Below, piece after piece: positions 11,140-17,157 of a stretch of 64,000 bases of DNA. The DNA is taken from the NCBI GenBank assembly GCA_017398045.1, contig JAFQHI010000006.1, positions 62,001 through 126,000 of the forward strand, read 5' to 3'. Each line of letters opens with the position of its first letter. Position 1 is the stretch's first letter. A model generated the notes under the pieces. The model was not told the origin of the DNA and made no database searches. It saw only the letters and a program-made list of their open reading frames with translations. The translations under genes were made by a program, and so were the position numbers. The stretch is from Alistipes sp. (lineage in GTDB: Bacteria; Bacteroidota; Bacteroidia; Bacteroidales; Rikenellaceae).

Positions 11140-11174
11140 AATTCAAAATTTAGAATTTAGAATTCAAAATTCAG
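11140..11174 (+). repeat. AT-rich heptamer array after leuS
   Basis: Five perfectly phased 7-base units: AATTCAA, AATTTAG, AATTTAG, AATTCAA, AATTCAG. The array begins 9 bases after the leuS stop codon and ends 10 bases before the next start codon. It has the same family and sense orientation as the arrays after the genes ending at 16092, 34120 and 53806. Confidence 0.8.
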
Positions 11175-11184
11175 ATTGTTGGGT

Positions 11185-12054
11185 ATGAGATACTTACTGA
11201 TTCTTTTGAGTTTTCTGACGCTGTCGGCTTCGGCACAGGACATGAGCGGAGCCACGCAGGTCATCCGCATCTGGGACAACACGACGGCTCCCCACTCCAA
11301 CGGATTGGAGGTGGCCGGTGAGGTCAAAAACAGCCGCCCCGCGCTGACGACCGAGACCATCCTCTACCTCTACACCCCGAAGAGCGGCCATCACAACGGC
11401 CGTGGCGTGGTGATTTGCCCGGGTGGTGGCTATCGCCACCTCTCGATGGAGAACGAGGGCGCACACATGGCCGAATGGTTCGCGGCTCACGGCTACGTGG
11501 CTGCCGTACTGCACTACCGTATGCCCAACGCACACCCCGAGGTGCCGCTTGAGGATGCTACGGAGGCGATTCGTCTTTTGCGAGGCAAGCGCGCGGGTGT
11601 TCCCGCCGAGTGGCAGGTCGAGAAGGTCGGCATTGTCGGCTCTTCGGCCGGTGGTCACCTCGCGGCCATGACCTCTACGATGAGCAGCGAGCGTCCCGAC
11701 TTCTCGCTTCTGTTCTACCCCGTTATTTCGGCAGGCGAGGGTCGTCAGCACAAGGGTTCGTTCGACAACCTGCTGGGTGCAGAGCGCACGGAGGCCGAGA
11801 GCGCGTACTATTCGCTCCAAAATCGCGTTACTAAAGCAACGCCGCCCGCCTTCATCCTCTTTGCCGATGACGACCGCACGGTCCCCTCGATAAACGGCCC
11901 GCTTTACTACATGGCCCTCAAAGAGCAGGGAATTGTAGCCTCGATGCACATCTACCCCTATGGCGGTCACGGCTTCGGTATGCGCGACTCGTTCCACTAC
12001 AAGCACTCGTGGATGCCGCTGATGCTCGATTGGATTGATACGATTTTGAAATAA
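11185..12054 (+). CDS. Secreted alpha/beta hydrolase, acetyl-xylan-esterase-like
   Basis: A predicted exported serine hydrolase of 289 residues. The signal peptide MRYLLILLSFLTLSASAQ is followed by an alpha/beta-hydrolase fold with the oxyanion segment ICPGGGY (residues 77-83), nucleophile elbow GSSAGG (Ser154), an acid region FADDDRTVP and a catalytic His in YGGHGFG. This combination is typical of Bacteroidota carbohydrate esterases (Axe/BD-FAE type) that remove acetyl or feruloyl groups from polysaccharides. I use the ATG at 11185; a TTG nine bases earlier is less likely. The substrate is not shown by the sequence. A paralogue lies at 15178-16092. Confidence 0.82.
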   Translation: MRYLLILLSFLTLSASAQDMSGATQVIRIWDNTTAPHSNGLEVAGEVKNSRPALTTETILYLYTPKSGHHNGRGVVICPGGGYRHLSMENEGAHMAEWFAAHGYVAAVLHYRMPNAHPEVPLEDATEAIRLLRGKRAGVPAEWQVEKVGIVGSSAGGHLAAMTSTMSSERPDFSLLFYPVISAGEGRQHKGSFDNLLGAERTEAESAYYSLQNRVTKATPPAFILFADDDRTVPSINGPLYYMALKEQGIVASMHIYPYGGHGFGMRDSFHYKHSWMPLMLDWIDTILK

Positions 12055-12068
12055 TAACAGATACCTAC

Positions 12069-13154
12069 ATGGCAGATAACAGCATTTTGATTCGTCTGGA
12101 CGGTCTGAAGCTCAAATATGAGGAGATTGGCCAGAAACTGACCGACCCCGAAGTGATTGCCGACGTGAAGCAGTTCATCCAGCTCACGAAGGAGTACAAG
12201 GAGTTGGAACCCATTATCTTCACCTCGGAGAAATACCGCACGGCCATTGCCAACCTGGCCGAGGCGAAAGATACGCTCCTCAACGACAAGGATGAGGAGA
12301 TGCGCGAAATGGCCCGCGAAATGGCCGCAGAGTTGGAGCCGGAAATCGAGCGTCTGGAGGAGGAGATTAAGCTCCTGCTGATTCCGAAGGACCCGCAGGA
12401 TTCGAAGAACGCCATCGTCGAGATTCGCGGTGGTACAGGTGGTGACGAGGCCGCCATCTTTGCCGGTGACCTGCTGCGTATGTACACCAAGTACATTGAG
12501 TCGAAGGGGTGGCGTTACGAGATGACCTCCTCGTCCGAAGGTGCTGCTGGTGGCTACAAAGAGGTGGTGCTGAAGGTGACGGGCCAGAATGTTTATGGCA
12601 CGCTCAAATACGAGTCGGGCGTACACCGCGTACAGCGCGTACCCCAGACCGAGACCCAGGGTCGCGTTCACACCTCGGCCGCCTCGGTGGCCGTGCTGCC
12701 CGAAGCCGAGGAGTTCGATGTCGAGATTTCGATGAACGATATCCGCAAGGATATCTTCTGCGCATCGGGTCCGGGTGGTCAGTCGGTGAATACGACCTAC
12801 TCGGCCATTCGTCTGACCCACATTCCGACGGGTATCGTCGTGCAGTGCCAAGACCAGAAATCGCAGCTCAAGAACTTCGACAAGGCCTTCGAGGAGTTGC
12901 GCACGCGCGTCTTCAATCTCGAGTACTCGAAGTACCTCGACGAGATTGCCTCGAAGCGTAAAACGATGGTCTCGACCGGTGACCGTTCGGCCAAGATTCG
13001 TACCTACAACTACCCGCAGGGACGTATCACCGACCACCGCATCAACTATACGATTTATAACCTCTCGGCCTTCATGGATGGCGACATCCAGGACTGCATC
13101 GACCACCTGATTGTGGCCGAGAATGCCGAGCGACTGAAGGAGTCGGAGTTGTAA
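12069..13154 (+). CDS. prfA: Peptide chain release factor 1
   Basis: RF1 reads stop codons UAA and UAG and triggers peptide release. The 361-residue protein has the RF1-type recognition tripeptide PxT as PQT (residues 192-194, in RVPQTETQGR) and the universal GGQ (236-238, GPGGQS) that enters the peptidyl-transferase centre. The SPF motif of RF2 is absent, which separates it from prfB. It starts 14 bases after the esterase gene, and its stop codon is directly followed by a purine-rich heptamer array. Confidence 0.98.
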   Translation: MADNSILIRLDGLKLKYEEIGQKLTDPEVIADVKQFIQLTKEYKELEPIIFTSEKYRTAIANLAEAKDTLLNDKDEEMREMAREMAAELEPEIERLEEEIKLLLIPKDPQDSKNAIVEIRGGTGGDEAAIFAGDLLRMYTKYIESKGWRYEMTSSSEGAAGGYKEVVLKVTGQNVYGTLKYESGVHRVQRVPQTETQGRVHTSAASVAVLPEAEEFDVEISMNDIRKDIFCASGPGGQSVNTTYSAIRLTHIPTGIVVQCQDQKSQLKNFDKAFEELRTRVFNLEYSKYLDEIASKRKTMVSTGDRSAKIRTYNYPQGRITDHRINYTIYNLSAFMDGDIQDCIDHLIVAENAERLKESEL

Positions 13155-13155
13155 A

Positions 13156-13197
13156 GAGTAAAGAGTAAAGAGGCAAGAGCAAAGAGCAAAGAGATAA
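13156..13197 (+). repeat. Purine-rich heptamer array abutting the prfA stop codon
   Basis: Six 7-base units: GAGTAAA, GAGTAAA, GAGGCAA, GAGCAAA, GAGCAAA, GAGATAA, beginning two bases after the prfA TAA. Similar units reappear at about 13348-13385, right up to the next start codon. Confidence 0.75.
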
Positions 13198-13347
13198 CTT
13201 TGCGATTAAGGCGAGCGCATACGCTTGCGTAATGCCGAGCCGGAGCAACCGACGCTGCGGAGCGAGAGCAAAACCAAACTCGTTTGGGTTTTGCCAAGCC
13301 GCGAGGAGGAAACGTAAAGCGTAAAGTCAAGCCACCGAAGGTGGGTT
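13198..13347. repeat. Hairpin-rich spacer bounded by purine heptamers
   Basis: Between two purine heptamer stretches lie several inverted repeats: GCGAGCG/CGCTTGC near 13212-13230, an 11-base arm pair at 13269-13293 (CAAAACCAAAC against GTTTGGGTTTTG), and CCACC-GAA-GGTGG at 13332-13344. No coding frame is supported. It looks like a composite intergenic repeat rather than a simple terminator; transcripts from prfA may read through. Confidence 0.5.
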
Positions 13348-13385
13348 AAAGAGCAAAGAGAGAAAAACAAGCTAAAAGAGGAGAG

Positions 13386-13928
13386 ATGAAAAAAATCATA
13401 TTTCTGCTCTTTATCGTATGTTCGGTTGTTGTTCCCGCGAGGGGACAGCAACCGCTTTATATTGTCAATGGCGTGGAGCGCAGCGATATCCGCGATATCG
13501 ACCCCGATGTGATTGAACGCATGGAGGAGCTGCCGGCCGACGAATTCACCATCGCCAAATATGGCGAAAAGGGGGCCAACGGAGTCATCCTGCTCACCCT
13601 GAAATACGACACGCCGGCTCGATTCACGGCCGACACGGTTGGTTTTGCACGCTTCGTGGCGCGTCAGGTAAAGTGGCGCGACAGCGACCCCACTGCACGG
13701 ATTGTGCTACGTTACCGCATCGAGGTGGATGGTTCACTCACGCTGCAAGAGACGCTCCAATCGACCGACAGCCGCTTCAAACGACGGGTCGAAAAGGTGG
13801 TCGAGGCCTCGCCGCGCTGGGAGCCTGCCCGCAAGGCGGGTCAGCCGGTTGCCACGGAGGGTATCCTGCGCCTTCAACTCCCCGAAGGACGACGACTCCC
13901 CCGCGAACTGGAACTCGTCATCCGCTAA
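13386..13928 (+). CDS. Exported protein with TonB-receptor-plug-like and TonB C-terminal-like parts
   Basis: The 180-residue protein has a signal peptide (residues 1-20, ending PARGQ). Residues 23-73 read like the ligand-gated plug of a SusC-type receptor: PLYIVNGVERSDI, a spaced IERMEEL and KYGEKGANGVILLTLK. Residues about 95-170 resemble a TonB C-terminal domain: RYRIEVDGSLTLQETLQS, then SPRWEPARKAGQPVATEG. No barrel and no transmembrane anchor are present. The role is unknown; periplasmic interaction with TonB systems is an inference. It precedes xseA by 11 bases. Confidence 0.6.
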   Translation: MKKIIFLLFIVCSVVVPARGQQPLYIVNGVERSDIRDIDPDVIERMEELPADEFTIAKYGEKGANGVILLTLKYDTPARFTADTVGFARFVARQVKWRDSDPTARIVLRYRIEVDGSLTLQETLQSTDSRFKRRVEKVVEASPRWEPARKAGQPVATEGILRLQLPEGRRLPRELELVIR

Positions 13929-13939
13929 TCGTTCTCGCT

Positions 13940-15181
13940 ATGACGCCACGCGCCCATTTGACCCTTCTGGAGCTGCAACGCAAGGTCAAACTGACTTTGA
14001 GTGAGCAATTTGCGCTACCCGTATGGGTGAGTGCCGAGATTTCGGATTTGAAGGTCAACTACTCGGGACACTGCTACCTGGAGCTTATCGAAAAGGAGCA
14101 AAAGAGCGACAACGGCGTCCCCGTGGCACAAGCACGTGCCGTCATCTGGCGGTCGGCCTACGCCCGCATTGCCGCCTACTTCGAGGCCGAGACGGGCCAA
14201 CGTCTTGCCCCGGGCATCCGTATCCTGGCGCAGGTGGTGGTCAATTACCACGAACTTTACGGCTTCTCGCTCCAAATCACCGCCATCGACTCGGCCTACA
14301 CGTTGGGCGACATGGAGCAGCAACGCCTCGAAACCATCGCCCGCCTGCAAAAAGAGGGGGCCTGGGAGATGAATCACACGCTCGAAATGCCCCTTTTGGT
14401 GCAGCGCATAGCCGTGATTTCGAGTGCGCAAGCGGCCGGTTATCAAGACTTTTGCAAGGAGTTAGCGCGGTCGGGTTATCACTATCGGCTGACCCTCTTC
14501 GACGCCTTTATGCAGGGGGCGGCAGCCGAGGAGTCCATCATCGATGCGCTGGGGCGCGTAGCCGAACAACAAGAGGCGTTCGATGCGGTGGTGATTGTCC
14601 GTGGAGGTGGTTCGACGAGCGACCTGAACTGCTTCAACGCCTACCGCCTTTCGAGTCACGTGGCACAATTTCCGTTGCCCGTGCTGACCGGCATCGGCCA
14701 CGACAAAGACCAATCGGTGGTCGATTTGGTGGCCCACACCGCACTCAAAACCCCGACTGCCGTAGCCGGCTGGCTCAACGAGCGGATGGAGCGCATCGAG
14801 GGTTGGTTAGAGGGGGCGGCACAGCAACTCGCCGAGCTGACCGTAAGCCGGATGCGCGAAGCGGAACTTCGGCTCGAACAACGCATGAGCGAACTCAACC
14901 GATTGGCCATGGAGCGCACCCTGCGCGAACAGCTGCTCCTCGAGAAGTTCGATGAGCGGCTTGCGGAGCGGCTCACCCAAGCCCTGCGCAACGAGCAGCG
15001 GCGACTGGAGCGGGCTGCCGAGGTGGTCGAAAGTCGCTCCCCGCAACAGATTCTGCAACTCGGATTCGCCATTCTGCGTGCCGACGGGAAGGCCATCAGC
15101 ACGACCGAAACACTAAAAAGGCAATCGACCCTACAAGTCGAATTGGCCGACGGCACAACCGAAATAACCTTAAAACAATGA
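13940..15181 (+). CDS. xseA: Exodeoxyribonuclease VII large subunit
   Basis: XseA forms exonuclease VII with XseB and degrades single-stranded DNA from both ends in the cytoplasm. I choose the ATG at 13940 (MTPRAHLTLLELQRKVK, 413 residues), because the reading frame further upstream overlaps the preceding gene. It has the N-terminal OB-fold (PVWVSAEISDLKVNYSGHCY), the catalytic core (VIVRGGGSTSDL, GIGHDKDQSVVD) and a coiled C-terminal region. It overlaps the next esterase gene by four bases (ATGA), and xseB lies beyond that esterase. Confidence 0.96.
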   Translation: MTPRAHLTLLELQRKVKLTLSEQFALPVWVSAEISDLKVNYSGHCYLELIEKEQKSDNGVPVAQARAVIWRSAYARIAAYFEAETGQRLAPGIRILAQVVVNYHELYGFSLQITAIDSAYTLGDMEQQRLETIARLQKEGAWEMNHTLEMPLLVQRIAVISSAQAAGYQDFCKELARSGYHYRLTLFDAFMQGAAAEESIIDALGRVAEQQEAFDAVVIVRGGGSTSDLNCFNAYRLSSHVAQFPLPVLTGIGHDKDQSVVDLVAHTALKTPTAVAGWLNERMERIEGWLEGAAQQLAELTVSRMREAELRLEQRMSELNRLAMERTLREQLLLEKFDERLAERLTQALRNEQRRLERAAEVVESRSPQQILQLGFAILRADGKAISTTETLKRQSTLQVELADGTTEITLKQ

Positions 15182-16092
15182 GATATTTAACACTGCTTCT
15201 TGCGCTGATTACCTGCACGGTACAAGCACAACAACACGAAAAAATCGACCTCTGGGAAGGCACCGTCATGCCCAACACGCGCGGCATCGAGGTGATGGAC
15301 AGCATCGCCAATGAGCGCGTCTATAAGGTGGGGCGTCCAGCCATCTATCGCGTAGCCCCCTCGCCGGAGAAGAATCGCGGCATCGCCGTTATCATCTGCC
15401 CGGGTGGCGGTTATCAACGCTACGCCTGGGAGGTGGCCGGCTGGGATATCGCCCGCTGGTTGGCCGATGAGGGTATCACGGGATTCATCCTCACGGCCCG
15501 TCTGCCCAACTCGCCCGACGCTGTGGACCCCTCCATTATCAGCACGCAGGACCTGCAACGCGCCCTGCAAGTGGTTCGCTCACGCGCCTCGGAGTGGGGC
15601 ATCGACCCGCAAAAAGTGGGCGTCGAAGGCTCCTCGGCAGGTGGCCACCTGGCTGCCGCTTCGGGCGTTGAGACCTCGCTGCTCTACCCCGCACGCGATG
15701 CCGTGGCCGAGGAGCAGTTTATGCCCAACTTCATGATTTTGGTCTCGCCCGTCATTTCGATGGATTTGAAATATACCCATCGTGGCAGCCGCGAGATGAT
15801 TTGCGGCAAGAACCCCACCATCGATAAGGTGTGGCGTCACTCGATTGACTGCCAGGTGAGTGAGCAGACACCCCCGACCATGCTTATCCATGCCGACAAC
15901 GACCCGGCCGTCTCGCCCATGAACTCGATACGGATGTACGAGGCCCTGCGCAAACACCAGGTGCCGGCCACGCTCCACATCTTCCCCGAAGGGGGTCACT
16001 CGATTTCACTCGAGGAGCAGCCCGCAGGCACGGAGCTGTGGAAGAACGCCGTAGAGCGTTGGATGGACCTGCTGTACGGAATTAAGAATTAA
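15178..16092 (+). CDS. Secreted alpha/beta hydrolase, second acetyl-xylan-esterase-like paralogue
   Basis: A 304-residue predicted exported serine hydrolase, paralogous to the protein at 11185-12054. It has the signal peptide MRYLTLLLALITCTVQAQ, oxyanion motif IICPGGGY, nucleophile elbow GSSAGG (Ser153), acid segment HADNDPAVSP and His in PEGGHS. Translation is probably coupled to xseA through the ATGA overlap. The last residues (I-K-N) and the stop codon are formed by an AT-rich heptamer array. The polysaccharide target is not evident and no polysaccharide utilisation locus surrounds it. Confidence 0.8.
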   Translation: MRYLTLLLALITCTVQAQQHEKIDLWEGTVMPNTRGIEVMDSIANERVYKVGRPAIYRVAPSPEKNRGIAVIICPGGGYQRYAWEVAGWDIARWLADEGITGFILTARLPNSPDAVDPSIISTQDLQRALQVVRSRASEWGIDPQKVGVEGSSAGGHLAAASGVETSLLYPARDAVAEEQFMPNFMILVSPVISMDLKYTHRGSREMICGKNPTIDKVWRHSIDCQVSEQTPPTMLIHADNDPAVSPMNSIRMYEALRKHQVPATLHIFPEGGHSISLEEQPAGTELWKNAVERWMDLLYGIKN

Positions 16093-16114
16093 AAATTAAG
16101 AATTAAGAATTAGG
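16080..16114 (+). repeat. AT-rich heptamer array containing the esterase stop codon
   Basis: Five phased units: AATTAAG, AATTAAA, AATTAAG, AATTAAG, AATTAGG. The first units encode the C-terminal I-K-N and TAA of the upstream esterase; the last unit ends two bases before the xseB ATG. The array therefore sits inside an apparently continuous transcription unit. Confidence 0.8.
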
Positions 16115-16116
16115 GG

Positions 16117-16308
16117 ATGGCTAAAAAAACTATAAAATACTCGGATGCGATTCAGGAGATCGAACAAATCCTCGAAAAATTCCGCAACGAGCAGCTCGAT
16201 GTGGACAAGTTAGCCTCGGAGGTGAAACGCGCTTCGGAACTGATTACAGCCTGCAAAAAGCGGCTCAAGGAGGTCGAAGAGGAGGTTGCAAACATTCTGG
16301 AGAAGTAA
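16117..16308 (+). CDS. xseB: Exodeoxyribonuclease VII small subunit
   Basis: XseB is the small helical partner of XseA; several copies wrap the large subunit. The 63-residue protein is mostly two amphipathic helices (YSDAIQEIEQILEKFRNEQ and ELITACKKRLKEVEEEV), typical of the family. Its TAA shares its last A with the ATG of the downstream methyltransferase gene. xseA and xseB are separated only by the esterase gene. Confidence 0.93.
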   Translation: MAKKTIKYSDAIQEIEQILEKFRNEQLDVDKLASEVKRASELITACKKRLKEVEEEVANILEK

Positions 16309-17078
16309 TGAAGAGCCTCATTAAGTGGGTGTTGAACCACCTGCCACGTACCCTGCTGCAACGCATAGCCGGATGGCTGATGCCCCTTGTGGGGCTGCTC
16401 TATCGGGGCAATCGCTTCGTGTGTCCTTTGTGTGGGCGTCACTACCGCAAGATGCTCCCCTACGGCTATGTCACGCAACGCGAAAACGCCCTCTGCCCCC
16501 ACTGTCTTTCGCTCGAAAGGCATCGCCTTTTGTGGCTCTTTCTCGAGCGTGAAACGACCCTTTTTCAGTCGCTTCCCAAGCTCCTGCACATTGCTCCCGA
16601 GGTCTGCCTGATGCGCCACCTCAAGCCACATTACAAATCTTCAGCAGAAAGCTACCAAACGGCCGACCTGGAGTCACCCTTGGCCGACCTTCATTTTGAT
16701 ATTCAGCAGATTCCGCTCCAGGACGAAAGTTTCGAAGTCGTCATCTGCAACCACCTGATGGAACACGTCGAGGATGATAGAAAGGCGATGCGCGAACTCA
16801 ATCGCATCCTGAAAAAAGGGGGCTGGGGCGTGCTGCTCTCACCCGTGGATTTGACGCGCCAAACCACCTTCGAGGACGACTCGATTACCGACCCCAAAGA
16901 GCGCACCCGCATCTTCGGTCAATATGACCACCGTCGCCTCTACGGCAACGACTTTGCGGAGCGTCTGCGCGAGGCCGGATTCGAGGTCGAAGATGTGGAT
17001 TATGCCGCCCGCCTCACGGCCGAGGAGCGTTCCCGCTATGCCCTTACGGAGGACCACATCTACTTTATCCGTAAATAA
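16308..17078 (+). CDS. SAM-dependent methyltransferase with N-terminal zinc ribbon
   Basis: A 256-residue class I (type 11-like) methyltransferase. The N-terminus carries two CxxC pairs, CPLC (Cys39, Cys42) and CPHC (Cys63, Cys66), likely binding zinc. The Rossmann-type core has a motif I variant LLHIAPE (92-98), and a motif IV-like segment FEVVICNHLMEHVED with typical spacing. The substrate cannot be read from the sequence. The start codon overlaps the xseB stop codon. A palindromic terminator-like sequence follows. Confidence 0.75.
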   Translation: MKSLIKWVLNHLPRTLLQRIAGWLMPLVGLLYRGNRFVCPLCGRHYRKMLPYGYVTQRENALCPHCLSLERHRLLWLFLERETTLFQSLPKLLHIAPEVCLMRHLKPHYKSSAESYQTADLESPLADLHFDIQQIPLQDESFEVVICNHLMEHVEDDRKAMRELNRILKKGGWGVLLSPVDLTRQTTFEDDSITDPKERTRIFGQYDHRRLYGNDFAERLREAGFEVEDVDYAARLTAEERSRYALTEDHIYFIRK

Positions 17079-17090
17079 ACATTACTTTTT

Positions 17091-17112
17091 TACCCCCAAA
17101 GGGGGTATTTTC
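17091..17112. terminator. Bidirectional terminator-like palindrome before the RelA/SpoT gene
   Basis: TACCCCC-AAA-GGGGGTA at 17091-17107 is a perfect 7-base stem with a 3-base loop, followed by TTTTCC on the plus strand and with a T run on its left. It likely ends the xseB-methyltransferase transcript. Confidence 0.55.
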
Positions 17113-17125
17113 CATTCTCTTTTTC

Positions 17126-17133
17126 TATCTTTG
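17126..17133 (+). promoter_or_regulatory. Probable -7 box of the RelA/SpoT promoter
   Basis: TATCTTTG matches TAnnTTTG and lies 25 bases before the start codon. No good TTTG is found 19 bases upstream, where the terminator palindrome sits, so the -33 element is weak. Confidence 0.5.
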
Positions 17134-17157
17134 CAGAATTAGTTAGGTTTTGCAAAG

